This document shows, one piece after another, positions 1 to 10,039 of a stretch of 20,646 bases of DNA (the first letter of the stretch is position 1; each line of letters opens with the position of its first letter). Position numbers and translations under genes: made by a program. The stretch spans positions 1 to 20,646 of the forward strand of contig JAJSPD010000208.1 of the NCBI GenBank assembly GCA_021307315.1. Direction: 5' to 3'. Under the pieces are notes generated by a model. The model was not told the origin of the DNA. It saw only the letters and a program-made list of their open reading frames with translations, and did no database searches. Source of the DNA: Bisporella sp. PMI_857 (Eukaryota; Ascomycota; Leotiomycetes; Helotiales; Helotiaceae).

Positions 1-346
1 GGCATTCGACTAGACGAAGTAGAAAGTGGCAAGCGGTAAAAAACTTAATATACAAGACTTTAAAGTAGTTGCTATCAAGTAAGTTGCTATTACTATTAGT
101 CGTATTAAGCTTTTGGCGCTTAAAGGACTGATCCTGAAAAAGTTCAAAAGCATGCTTAATCGACTGTTGCTGCTTTGCCGAAATATTTTCTCGAAAAGAC
201 TTTTTCGACTTGGTATACTTTTTAAAAAGTGCTTCTGAATTACTCGAGCATCTTCGTTTGTACTATAAACTTTCGAGCAATACTTGCAACGTTACTTTTC
301 TTTTTCTTTATGAAAATATCGGTATTCCGGATCAGGATCTGGGATA
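1..346 (-). pseudogene. hAT transposase, N-terminal part with BED zinc finger (degraded, cut by window edge)
   Basis: Read on the minus strand, the frame has a BED-type zinc finger core, RCKYCSKVY, with its two cysteine codons at about 277-288. A histidine in VIQKHF follows near 229-237. A stretch ending in ACHFLLRLVEC at the window edge resembles the segment that follows the linker in fungal hAT transposases (a family judgement from memory). BED fingers bind the ends of hAT elements, and the protein would act in the nucleus. One in-frame TAA lies just before the finger, where hAT proteins usually have Trp. The frame shifts by one base around 177-192. The rest of the transposase lies outside the window to the left. 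The copy is not functional. The call rests on the finger plus downstream similarity; no catalytic residue is visible. Confidence 0.72.
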
Positions 347-793
347 TGCATATAAACCTAGCTAGTTCGAAGCTTTTTATATTCTGAGAAATAGCTAGTT
401 AAACTAGGCAAAAAAAGCTTTGGCGAGAATTTAAGTAAAAACGAAAAAAGTGGAAAAAAAAAATATCAAGATATTCAAAGTCAAATAATAATATAATCGA
501 GGCTTGAAACATTTGGATTTAGTTATAAGTTAGTTGGTAGGTAAATAAAAAACACATTAAAGATTGATATTTTGATGAAAGAAAAAAAGAAAATAAAGTA
601 AAAGAATGATAAGAAATCAAGGCTTATATAAACCCAACTTTACTGTGCGGGGATTCTAGTGATTTCGAATCACTAGAATTAGCGTGTTTTTTTGATTAAA
701 ACATTGACTTTAAAGCTTTCGGAAAATATAAAGATATACTTTAAATTACTTCATGTTGAGATATTACGCGTATTAGAGGGAGGGCTTTTAAAT
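347..793. other. AT-rich spacer without recognisable gene
   Basis: Apart from the palindrome at 653-679 I see only A-rich sequence with no long open frame. It may include the missing 5' leader and terminal repeat of the hAT element that reads leftwards, but no boundary can be placed. Confidence 0.5.
653..679. repeat. Perfect 12-bp palindrome with 3-nt loop
   Basis: ATTCTAGTGATT is followed by TCG and then by its exact reverse complement. It lies between the hAT relic and the first LTR. It could be a hairpin near a transposon end or a chance survivor. No terminal repeat partner was found on the other side. Confidence 0.8.
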
Positions 794-1040
794 TGTAACG
801 ACGCAAGGAGTCACGGGCTAGAATAGAGGCATGTGGGAGTGCGTACAATAGACTGAATATGACTACTTTATAGGTCTACTACGAAGGATACCAAAACATG
901 AGGAATAAATGTAGAGAGTAGGAGCAGGCCTTTATAGGCGACTCCGACTTTCTTTCGTATCGGTTTTGTAACTTCTCATACTCTGCTCGTTAACCTTTTA
1001 CTTCTGCGCTATGACTTTCGTTTACGTTTCGGTTGTTACA
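794..1040 (+). mobile_element. Solo LTR, family A, copy 1 (degraded)
   Basis: This 247-bp block starts TGTAACGACG and ends GGTTGTTACA. It aligns along its length with 11911-12170, sharing the start, the GGAGCAGGCCTTTATA promoter-like stretch with a TATA box, the GGCGACTCCGACT motif and the end. TG...CA termini with the TGTAAC/GTTACA inverted repeat are typical of LTRs. The flanks (TAAAT and ATCAT) do not match, so the target duplication has decayed or was lost. Relative to copy 2 the right half has more T in place of C, consistent with RIP. There is no internal retrotransposon sequence beside it. Orientation is set by the TATA box. Confidence 0.8.
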
Positions 1041-1460
1041 ATCATGATTAATCAATTCTATTAATTACAGCTAATCAAAGCACTAATTAATCATTAGTCA
1101 TGATTAATTACGATTAATCACAGCTTCGATTAGTTTTTTTGTCACACTGGTTGGATTATAACTTGCAATCGCTACTTTATTGAGTTGAAACTTGCAGCAT
1201 GTAGGTTGAGTGGGTGCATTAACTTAGGGAGAGTATGCTATGAAAAAGGAAACATGCTTCTAACGCAATAAATAGGGGCATGGGCTGGTGATTGTTGCCG
1301 GTTATATTACCGGGCAAGGTTGAATGAGATGTACTTATTTTATAGTGAACATTAAAGGCAGAAGTGATATAAACATAGGAAGTCTTTCATATTGATGGGG
1401 TTGTAACTATTTGCTTATGCGGCTTGTTCTAGAAGCACGCAGAGAAAAATAAAAATAAAA
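1041..1460. other. AT-rich spacer with TAATCA/TGATTA repeat cluster
   Basis: Positions 1041-1130 hold a cluster of TGATTAAT and TAATTA units, including TCATGATTAAT twice (1042 and 1099). The rest has no gene that I can support. It may contain the decayed 3' half of the MFS pseudogene that ends near 1461, but I could not follow the frame. Confidence 0.5.
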
Positions 1461-2190
1461 TCACATACGCTGATGCTTCTTTACTGTGACCATTTCCGCA
1501 ACGGTCGTTTGCAAGACACCAATATTTCTGGATGCACGCACTTATCGGAAAATGAAAAATCACTCAAAAGTATCGGCCAGAGATGCTACACTTATTCAAA
1601 AGCTCTCCAAGCGCTTTAGCGAGCAGCGCAACTGGAAAACTACGAGCGAATCCGAATATGATCATTGTTGAAATAGAAGAAGAAGAGAGTTACGGGCTTT
1701 CAGAGAGTATGGGGTAAACAAGTTAATTGCTGAAGGTTATAGAACAACTGCAGAAAAGAACCTTTCTACTTATAGAGGTGTGATACTTACATGTCATTAC
1801 TGATGCTTACTGTTGCCTACTGTTGCTTACTGTTGCCTACTGTTGCCCACTGTTGCCCACTGTTGCCTATACTGGTGCCTACAATAGACTAGGTATGGTC
1901 CTTAGACTTAACCTGTTTAACAATCATGCTTAATGCGGTACTCGCGAGCCCGAAGAGAAGTACCGGTTTGCGCCCGATTTTATCGCTCAGTCTGCCTTAT
2001 GGAACACCTGATGAGAACTCCGCAAAAGCAAAGGCTGAAGTTACCATTCCAGCATACACCGCGATCTGATTTTTATCATTGGTGATTTTGAAATCCTCGA
2101 TCATGAAATAAACATATGGAAATATGGACATAAACGCTATTGGTTCGCAAATTCGGCATAAAGCTATACGAAATCAGCGCGGTTTCTTTT
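1461..2190 (-). pseudogene. MFS transporter (ZIFL/YCR023C-like), broken N-terminal half
   Basis: Minus-strand pieces match the N-terminal half of a fungal major facilitator superfamily transporter, a 12-helix plasma or vacuolar membrane exporter. From 2173 downwards the frame reads LCRICEP, then FPYVYFMIEDF, then AVYAG and FAEFSSG. Next comes the family signature GRLSDKIGRKPVLLFGL, the loop between helices 2 and 3, and then ALSMIV near 1919. The frame resumes at 1671 with MIIFGFARSFPVALLAKALG. A plausible 64-nt intron follows (1591-1528, GTGTAG...CCAG), then NIGVLQTTVAEMVTV down to about 1461. A TAA replaces the residue just before GRLSDK (usually Trp), and a TGA stands upstream near 2174. 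Between 1919 and 1671 about 250 bp of foreign sequence interrupts the gene. The C-terminal half is not recognisable. The substrate is unknown. Confidence 0.75.
1801..1870. repeat. 10-bp minisatellite, seven units
   Basis: Seven consecutive 10-bp units close to TGTTGCCTAC run in exact register with small changes (TGTTGCTTAC, TGTTGCCCAC). The array lies inside the segment that splits the MFS pseudogene. Confidence 0.93.
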
Positions 2191-5151
2191 GAAAATGCAC
2201 ATGCGTTGCGATTTTCTGCAGCTTCTTACTCACCAAGAATAGTCAGCTGTCGTTTTGGAAAAGAAGGTGTCCGCTTCCGCGTTTTTAATTGCTCTGCTCT
2301 AGCTATGACCTTTAGAGTTGCTGTTTCGCAGCTGCTGCGATGAGTGTTGAAGCTCCAATAAAAACGTCTTGACAGCTCCAATGAAAGCAATAACTGGTGT
2401 ATTATGCTCTGTGAGGCGGTCGTCACTTGTTTGTGCTTTCTGGAAGTTATACGAATCCAGGCGGAAATACGACGTTATATATCTGGAAAGCTTGTGTGGT
2501 AGTTTGACTAGCTTTCGAAATTTGCGAGTAGTTGCAAATGAATAAGGCCGCAATAAACCAAGTATAGATAATTTTCAGTATTTGGCTCAATCCGATAATT
2601 AAAATACTGCCCGTGGTTTATATTAAAGTAAGTGAAGTCGCGGGAACAGATTCAAAGGAGTGCTTTTTTAGGAGGATAGGGGTTGTATATATGTAAGTAA
2701 ATGAAAGTGTCGGAATACCTACTACGTAGCAAAAGGCGTAGTAGCTATAGACTGCGCTTTTGCTGGTGTGGTTGTGATATTCGTTGATTGTTCTAAGTTC
2801 TAGTTTTACGGAGTTGAGTAGAATCGAGGTCCTACTGTTTCAGGTGCTGGTTACATAATTATAACTACATACAAATAGCTACTAACAGAAAGGTTGACCG
2901 CTGGAAGGGAACGTGAGCATAATGTAGGATCGGGTAGCGCCAGAAAGGGCGTTATGAAATATAATTATAATAATCTTTTTTTGAAGAGCGGTAACAGCAA
3001 CATAGCAGGCTTGCTTGGCTTGGTTGAAAGCGTGGTCGGATCCGCAATATGGGGCGCGGCAGCGTTAATCGTCTCTTTTTTAAGCGTTGTAAGTTCACAC
3101 ACTGTAAGAAATTAATGCTTGCTTTGTCGAGTGGAATTTACTGTAATAAAACGGCTGGTAAGCTAGTGGGCTGCTTTTGTTGCTTTACTGTGCCTCTGCA
3201 TTGCTTTCTACGACCCGTTTTGGAGCAGCAAAGTTTAGCACACATTTGTAAGTACGAGTCTGCGAATTAAGTGTTGGAATATAGAAGCTTTTTGAGTGGC
3301 CGCCAGAAGTGGAGGCATGTTTACAAAATGCACATAGCAGACTTTTGTGCTGCTCTGGTTTGAGTTTTGGTAGCGCGAAATGCCGCTTTGGACGGCGTGT
3401 GCCGCTTTGGCCTGGACTGGCCCTGGCTTGCCAGCGCAATAGCAAAGCACTTTAGCCCTGACTTTTCGTTTTCTTTTTAAGCCACAAAAACCTGGATTAT
3501 AAGACATTTCTACATATATTCCCTAAGAGCTTGCTTTAAGTTTGACCGAAAGACTTTTCTGAAAAATACGAAATCGGAAAATAAAATTGGAACGACATGT
3601 CAGACTTGTTTTTTTCTGTATACTAAGTACTTTTTACCGTAAGCACAACTCTAAGTAAAAGTAGAGTCGCATTTGCATTTAGGCTGAGTAAAGCAGTTAT
3701 TATATGAATAAAGCCCGTGCGGCTTACGCGCTTGCTGTTTTAGTTTTGTTCGGTTGAAGCCTTGAAGTTTTCTGCCGATTCGATGTTACTTAATATAACT
3801 CAATATTACGCTGGAGTAGTTGATAAGAAACCGCGTTGGATTCTCAAATGTTTTTCCTACTTTAGCACTTTTACGTCGGATACTGTTAAGAGAAAAAGTA
3901 TAGACCCGTTTTGGGCTTACCGCTAGACTAATAACATAAGCACATTCCGCAGATAGCTTGCTTTTGCCGCTTTTACGTCTACTTTTTTGTATGTATATTT
4001 TATCTTCACAAAAGTTAAAGTTTTACGGAGAAGTATATACTTCCTCGAAAATTGTAATTAGCTAATCATAACAAAAGCAACCAAGTGAACGAGGCGTACA
4101 GTAGTATTAAATGCTTTCTTTTTACTTTAGTCAGTGCTTCCGAACACTTGGTTGCTAGAAGCACTATTACAGTTTTGTTAATCACTAACGAACTGGGATC
4201 TCAGAAAAACGCGGGGTTCGTTTGCGTTTTGATATAGGTTAGAAAGGAATAAGGATACTACTGCATTTTATTAACGCTAAAATAAGGATATGATGACAAA
4301 GATATGCCGTGTGTGTAACTGTTAGTGTTCGGTCTGTGAAAGTGCCCGTAATTGGATGCATCGTATAGCCCGAAAACTGTTTTCGGCTTATGTGCTTCAT
4401 GATGTGCCCGTCTTTTCTAAGTGCGTCGTAGCCGCGTGCTCGAGGGAAATGTTCTTTGTTCTGGAAGTATGCATTGTATTCGGGTTGCGGCTAAAGGCGC
4501 TTTTGCTACGCACAGAACAGCAGCATGTTAACCGCCCGTACTACATACAGTACAGTACTACGATCCAGGTGGTTTACAGCGATGCCGAGTACGGAAGTAT
4601 CGGTACTATACTCAAATTGTTAGCTGGTGATCCGTAAAACGGCCAGTGCACGCTCCCCACGCTGTACTCGGTGAAATAGTTTCCAGCCGAACAACTTACA
4701 TCCGAAGTCTTACTTGCCAAGTAATTATGCGAAGGAAAGGCGAGAGAGCCAAGAATTCTTTTGTTTTTCGAACCGATTCAAGGGACCGGGATGAATAGGA
4801 AAAAGCTAAATTAATGTTACTTACAAAATTTCAAAACATTTATTCCAAATATATCCCGTATTTTGAGATGCTATTATTATTTTGTCCAACTTATATTTTT
4901 CGGTTCAAAAGAGTGGATCTTTTCACATAAAAACCTATTTTAGTGTTCGATAACGGGCCTGTCTGATTTTATATAGTGAAGGTTTTAGTTATAGTTAATA
5001 ATTCGTTGAATGGAGTACGGTTGCCGTTTAGCAGTAGTTGACGCGTTATACTCAGCCGGGCTGGTTATGCTTTAGGCTATTTGTATTGGGAAACTATTGC
5101 GGCTTGGAGTTTTATAAACCAGACTTTCTGCACTTTCGGCATTTCGGAAAG
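2191..5151. other. Long stretch without assignable gene
   Basis: I read both strands and found no family I can name. Short open frames of 60-93 codons occur at 2226-2553, 2894-3507 and 4356-4637, several with non-ATG starts, on both strands and overlapping. Two patches look less AT-rich than the rest: 3290-3440 and 4340-4780. In the second, the minus strand from about 4600 to 4300 reads with only a few stops and gene-like mixed composition (for example ARGYDALRKDG), so it may be a decayed gene of unknown type. The part of 2191-2560 next to the MFS relic may contain its lost first exon. Confidence 0.35.
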
Positions 5152-5343
5152 TGTAACAACTCAAGTCGAACAGGGATCTCGATTCGCAAATCTCAGAGAG
5201 AAGGACTCAAAGGTGTGAACGGCTATCAATTGTTATAACGAAGAGAACAAGCTACAGATAGAAGAAAGGAAGGAAAGCAGTGCTTTATAGACAAGAGACT
5301 GGCTAGGGGCCAGTCTAAGCGAGCTAGGGCCAGGGCCGTGACA
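5152..5343 (+). mobile_element. Solo LTR, family B, copy 1 (internally deleted)
   Basis: The block starts TGTAACAACTCAAG, ends GGGCCAGGGCCGTGACA and aligns with 10237-10492. Shared parts are the CGAACAGGGATCTCGAT block, the AAGGACTCAAAGGTGTGAAC block and the GCAGTGCTTTATA TATA region. It is 64 bp shorter than copy 2; the gap lies between the GCGAG and GAG words near its 3' end, which fits a deletion between short direct repeats. Flanks (GAAAG and TAATA) do not match, so there is no surviving target duplication. Confidence 0.82.
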
Positions 5344-6351
5344 TAATACGGCATAAGTAATTACACGTGAATAGCTTCGAATTTTTTTAACGCTGGGCGC
5401 AAATAAAACATCCAAAAGAAACCGTGGACGATTAAAGTTGTATTTAAACTGCGTTTTAATTTACGGACAATTGTTGTTCGGCTTTGAAGTCGAAGCGCGG
5501 ATAACTTATAACGGATAGCGGATGGAGGGTAACTTTAATTCAACTCGATAAGTGTGACAACTAAGTCCAGATATTCTAGCGGAGAAGAAATAAAGTTTTC
5601 TCGGCAGCTGGCGCGTAACTAGGAAAAGAATAGTCTCAAATAGCTTTTTGACGCTTTCTTGCTAAGCAAGAACAAACATTGCCGTGAATGCTTGACTCCA
5701 GCTTTCAAAGGTACTTATGGTTCTCGGCAGCTATATATTAATCAACTTATAATGCTCGAAAAGAAGGAAGACCGTGAAGCTTTGACTTTGAAAGTTCCGG
5801 CAAGCCGCAAGTGCTATGATGGCATTTATAAGTTGAGCATGTATTACTGTAGTGTACGATGGCAGTGGCGCAAGCGCTTGGTCTTTGCGCTTTATTGCAT
5901 TTAACATGTGGCCTTTCTTTATGCAAAGAAACTGCATTTACTTTTGAGGCCGATTTTTTTTTGGCGTTTGTGAATTAGTTTGCATATGCAAGAGTTGAGC
6001 GCAGCAACGCGCAGTAGTTAGCACTTTTCTTTTTTTAAATACAATTGCATTTTTATTACTTTTTTGTGCTTTTGCGTACAATAATACTTTTTCAGCTTTA
6101 CAACGCAAAAAATCCAGCTAAATGACGATTTTATTCAAGCAAAGATTAGCGCCAGCTCTAGGCGCTACGGCTGATCTTTTAGTCGCTAAAGCTAATGATT
6201 TTGTTAAGATACTTCATTTCGTTCTTTTTTTAGGAAGAGCTGTTTTTATACTAGTAGTTCGACTTCAAACTTAACGATTTCAAAAATGGTACTGGTACGA
6301 TGACTCTCTTTTTCTCTTTGTACGTATAAACTGCTCCACAGAATACACAAA
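5344..6351. other. Stretch without assignable gene
   Basis: An open plus-strand frame of 81 codons at 5659-5904 contains NKHCRECLTPAF and a basic middle. It matches no family I recognise and begins at a non-ATG codon. The rest is AT-rich and rich in stops. Confidence 0.3.
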
Positions 6352-7149
6352 TTACCTGGAAAAACAAGACAGCGGCTGGGATTTCGGTATAGAGCTAAAC
6401 CGGTGAAAGGAGTCTGGACTTACTTGTATTCCGTAATCGACTGCTTCTTCAACTACATGCGCGATATAGACAAGGCCGAAATGGCAAGCGCCGGAGTGCT
6501 ACTTGGTCTTATGCCCACTATTATCGCGAGCGCTGGATCGACTTTAGCAGACACAGCGTTGCTAGTTTCGAAACGACCACTGCTTGCGTTTCTGCTAGCT
6601 ATAGAGTCGCCATCGGTGACTCCGTTAAGGATCTTCTAATATGAAGATGTCTTTAACATGTTGGAGAGCCGGAAAACGGGTCTTAGTATGCAACACTTAT
6701 CAATTTTTCAATTATTCACTAAAGGTGCGATTATTGTGATTATTGAGATTGCGCTTGCGCTGGCAGCGAGTGTAAATGTTTTTTACACGACTTATATGCT
6801 TAAAGTAGGGACTTTCGTTTCCTGGTCCGCACATGTGACTGCTTACTCGCTTTTCTGGAGTCTTTTGACGAGATGAATGCATTTGTGGGGTTCGTGGGCT
6901 TTTCGATTAGACGTAGAAAAAGCGTTACTGCTATCTCGACGCAAGGAGCGCTTATGGAGTCGGATACAGTATTGGGCGCAGGATGAATTTACACTTTGCG
7001 CGATGCAAAAGACTCGCACGCTTCTAAGGTATCAACTTAATAACTACTGGTTTTTGGTAGTATCGTGGTGGAGCGCAGTACTTACGCTTTTTTATTATAT
7101 ATATGGACTATGTAAGCCACCTAGTAAAAGCTATATTCACTTTAACTAA
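6352..7149 (+). pseudogene. Conserved fungal multi-pass membrane protein, degraded
   Basis: One plus-strand frame runs through three consecutive open segments separated only by single stops, a TAA at 6637 and a TGA at 6874, and closes at TAA 7147. No indel disturbs the frame. The frame is also open upstream of 6403 through AKPVKGVWTYLYSVIDC. The sequence has the pattern of an uncharacterised fungal membrane-protein family (judged from memory). Its parts are DKAEMASAGVLLGLMPTII, a long hydrophobic helix followed by KRPLLAFLLAIESPSVTPLR, and a YEDVF motif. After these come a second hydrophobic region near 6720-6800 and a WFLVVSWWSAVLTLF helix near 7050-7095. TAA can arise from CAA and TGA from CGA by C-to-T change, as RIP would do. 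Function in the family is unknown. No start codon or complete 3' end can be fixed, so the copy is a pseudogene. Confidence 0.55.
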
Positions 7150-8095
7150 CGTGAAGCAGGGTTTTTTCGAGCTTACTATTTATCAATGTCCAAAATACAT
7201 TGAGAGTACTTTTCCGCTTGCTAGCATCAACATTGTGCTGTCGCTTTATAGTCACGTACGAGTTATCAGGCATGCGTCACAAGCCGGCTTGAACTCGACT
7301 TTTAAGCTTTCGAGAAAAACCTGAAAACTTTTGCTAGTCTTACAGATGGACTAGGTGGCATTATAATTAAAGAGGGAATAGAATACAGTGTAGCCAGTAA
7401 TGTGGCCGTAAAAATACCACGGCGTAAATTACGGTACAGTACGGTATAATACGGTACGGTAAGCCGTAATAGTACAAGTTTAAGAATACGCACTGCTTAC
7501 TTAGAATACGACGTAATATGGCGTAATACGGCGTAATACTGTACCACCAATAAGGCTGAAATTAAGCTTTCGCTAAGGTATTATTTGCTACCTTAACAAT
7601 ACGCTTGATTGTTAAACTGAAAATGACTTTTATAGTACTAACGCTATAATTATAATACTAGATATATGTTAATTTACTGGTTCGTATTTTTCGAACGGTA
7701 CTAAATTTATAATTTTTGAATGTATAGTTGGCGTAAAATTTAAGTTTGAATTTATCGTGCAAAATTCGAGCATTTCCACCCGAACTTTGCTTTAAATATA
7801 TAAAGCTAAACTACGCTTTCAATTCTTAACTAAATTGCCAGACTCTTATATATATATAGATATAGATTCGTTAATATACACTCTATCAATTGGGCCTATA
7901 TAAGCCTAATTTGGTTGAAGTTCGGTAACATTATTTTAAATAGTTTAATTTTCTAATTTTGAAGCTATTTCCAAGTATTTGGCATATTTGACTTTAATAA
8001 CCCAACTTCACTTAAATTCTATATTACCAAAACTTAACTAAAGTACATCGGAGTTATGTTATTCAGTGTGTTTAAAAAAACTCAACAACTCAATT
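7150..8095. other. AT-rich spacer with TACGG-type repeats
   Basis: No gene is supported. Positions 7399-7548 hold a dense field of ACGGTAC, TACGGTA and GGCGTAATAC words, listed separately. The remaining part is strongly AT-rich with no long open frame. Confidence 0.5.
7399..7548. repeat. Irregular TACGGTA / GGCGTAATAC repeat field
   Basis: Words such as TACGGTACAGTACGGTA, AATACGGTACGGTA and ATGGCGTAATACGGCGTAA recur in about 150 bp, partly tandem and partly inverted. It looks like a degenerate satellite or a short tandem repeat inside degraded DNA. Confidence 0.75.
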
Positions 8096-8175
8096 TATAT
8101 TGAGTTATTTTGAGTTGAGTTAAGTTGAGTTTAAGTTTGCTTTTAAACTCAACTCAACTCAAATAACTCAATATA
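8096..8175. repeat. Imperfect inverted repeat of CTCAA/TTGAG units
   Basis: The left arm (8096-8134) is built of TTGAG units and the right arm (8143-8175) is its near-exact complement. They are separated by an 8-nt loop; the arms differ by one unit-sized gap and a base. It lies about 15 bp from the left target site of the pogo-type element. It could be a hairpin-forming MITE remnant or a folded microsatellite. Confidence 0.85.
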
Positions 8176-8192
8176 ATAAAATTAATTATATA

Positions 8193-8246
8193 ACGTAGTT
8201 TACAAGCGAGTTGGCCACACAAGCGAATTGGCCAATTTTTTTTGGC
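8193..8246 (+). repeat. Left terminal inverted repeat of the pogo-type element
   Basis: The 54-bp repeat contains two copies of CAAGCGARTTGGCCA spaced 17 bp apart, followed by a T-run and GGC. The doubled word is a likely transposase binding site (inference). Confidence 0.9.
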
Positions 8247-8298
8247 ATGCAAACAAAATTTAAAATAACACAACAATTACTTAATTAAATTATTAAAG

Positions 8299-9940
8299 CT
8301 ATTCAGAATCGGAATTATTAAGCTTAATTTTATTATTCTCGCATATTCGTACGTTATGTTTAAATTCTTTGCACGCTTTACATCGTCGTTGTTGCGGTCC
8401 GCCAACTTTTGTACGATTATTAGTTTGAACTAAATCAGTCTGTAATTGCGCGTTAACGTTAATTTAAGTTTAGAAATCTTGCGCATTTTGTAAACTAAGT
8501 AATTTTTCGTTTTGAATTCGACGTTTTTTCGTCCGACAGCGTCGACTAAATTTATTATTTGCTTTGTGTAATGCAGCGTTCTTTTCGCGTAACAAAACTA
8601 GTTCGTAAATTGCACGCGTTGCACTTTTTGCAAACTGATTTACACTTGACAAAAACGCGGTTAGCGAGCTATTTTAATGTTGTACGATCTTTTTTTTTAC
8701 ATATTTAGTATATAATTGCGTTTCGATTACGTTGTGCGGCGTTTTTGGCTTTTATGCCGCAAGCAAATCGAACGAAGTTAGCGGCGGAATTAGCGTAAAA
8801 ACTCGAATATCAAACTATAAAATCACATATTGCGAATTGTACAGCACTAAACTAGTTCGCGGAATTCTTTTCGAATGTTTAACTCTGTAAATGCCGCACA
8901 AACGCAGCGTGAAATGCAAAAAAGAAATCTTTTTTCGAAATATAAGTAATATACGCGCGCATCAATTTTTCAATTTTAGCGCTGTATAAACGTTTTAAAG
9001 CTCGAAAACACTTAATATTAAAAAGTTGAAGCTTGTAAAACAATAAGCAAGCATACATAAAGTAATAATATTGTGATTTTTGCAATATAGCTCAAAATCG
9101 GTCGAATAATAACTTTCGTGTCTGTTAAAAATCAAAAGTCGATATACACTTTTGTACAGGTTTTGTATGTCGATTAAAGTACTGAATTTAATTTAAACTT
9201 CGCTTATTTGTAGTTAGCTATTTGCAGTTACTGCAATAACTTAATCGTGCGGCAATTAACTATTTTTATACTAAACACAAGTAAGTTTTGCTCGCAACAA
9301 TAATATATAGCACACTGCAAACTTATTTGCATTGATTTTTAAATAACCGTAAACTATTTCGATTGCTTTGCTGCTTCGTACAAGCTTTTTTTTTGCGTTT
9401 AGCGCTTGTTACAACTATTTCGGACGATATTTAGCTTATTAAAAACTTTGTTTCGTTAAAGTTATATATATTCGTTTTAAGAATTCCGTACTTGTCAATT
9501 GTGTTTCGTACGAAGCGAAACTACGCGTTATACGCTTTTGGATTTTCGCATTTGGCTTTTTAATAATCAATTTAACAACTAAAACGCGTCCGCAATTGTA
9601 ATTGTCGTTGTACGAAGTTCGTAGTTTAGTTTTTTTCGACGCGTTGCGCGTTTCGGTCTGCGAGCAGTCGATTTGCTATATTTTTAACACAACTAACTCG
9701 AAGAAAAAATAATCGCGAATCCAAGTTAAAAGTATGTCGTACGATCGTTTTTTTTTTTAACAGAGTTAGTTTTCGATTCCGAGAAATAATATCGTGTCGT
9801 GCAAATGTTCCGTGTAATTTATTAAACAGTGTCGTACGAAGCACATTATATATTCGCGCAGCAACTTTAATCTTTAACCGTGAGTTATTTTTAAAAGCTT
9901 TTACAACTAGTACAAAATCAGACTTTTTCCACGTACAACT
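8299..9940 (-). pseudogene. Fot1/pogo transposase (DDD/DDE type), degraded
   Basis: The transposase would cut and paste the element in the nucleus. Order on the minus strand: an N-terminal helix-turn-helix of the psq/CENP-B kind (VAARIYNVLRTTLFNKLHG near 9845) comes first. Next is a linker with NRLLADRNAQRVEKN near 9650. The catalytic core begins with IYNFNETKFL (about 9440), has a second block near DF.QTRKLLF (about 9130), and ends with QLFNIKCFRALKRLY near 9000. Then come IEKLMRAYITYISKKDFF and a C-terminal tail with FAKSATRAIYELVLLREKN and a Cys/His knuckle (RRCKACKEFKHNVRIC, about 8345-8395). Two catalytic Asp positions read Asn (NFNET, LFNIK), as G-to-A changes would give. About a dozen or more in-frame stops replace Trp or Gln-like positions. 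One frameshift lies near 8740-8760. The stop at 8299-8301 looks original. No ATG survives at the expected start. Confidence 0.9.
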
Positions 9941-9986
9941 TATTTTGTAAAAAAAGTTATTGTGGTTTAAAATCAAAAGTTCGTAC

Positions 9987-10039
9987 GCCAAAAAAATTGG
10001 CCAACTCGCTTGTGTGGCCAACTCGCTTATGAACTACGT
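9987..10039 (-). repeat. Right terminal inverted repeat of the pogo-type element
   Basis: This 53-bp complement of the left repeat also carries the doubled CAAGCGAGTTGGCCA-like word, here partly TAAGCGAG in the outer copy. C/T differences between the two ends are compatible with RIP. Confidence 0.9.

Larger units (their letters stand above)
8193..10039. mobile_element. Complete Fot1/pogo-type (Tc1/mariner superfamily) DNA transposon, RIP-degraded
   Basis: An 1847-bp element is bounded by terminal inverted repeats. The left repeat (8193-8246) starts ACGTAGTTTACAAGCGAG, and the right repeat (9987-10039, complement) starts ACGTAGTTCATAAGCGAG. The two differ at three bases and by one T in a T-run. 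Both ends are flanked by TA (8191-8192 and 10040-10041), the target duplication of the Tc1/mariner superfamily. Length is close to the roughly 1.9 kb known for Fot1. A single degraded transposase reads on the minus strand. Its ends are nearly perfect while the coding part is full of stops, so it is an inactive but structurally complete copy. It could in principle be moved only by a transposase supplied elsewhere. Confidence 0.93.

Noticed and set aside
2226..3507. Short open frames on both strands as small secreted proteins
   Set aside because: Most start at non-ATG codons, overlap one another and lack a signal peptide pattern or recognisable family.
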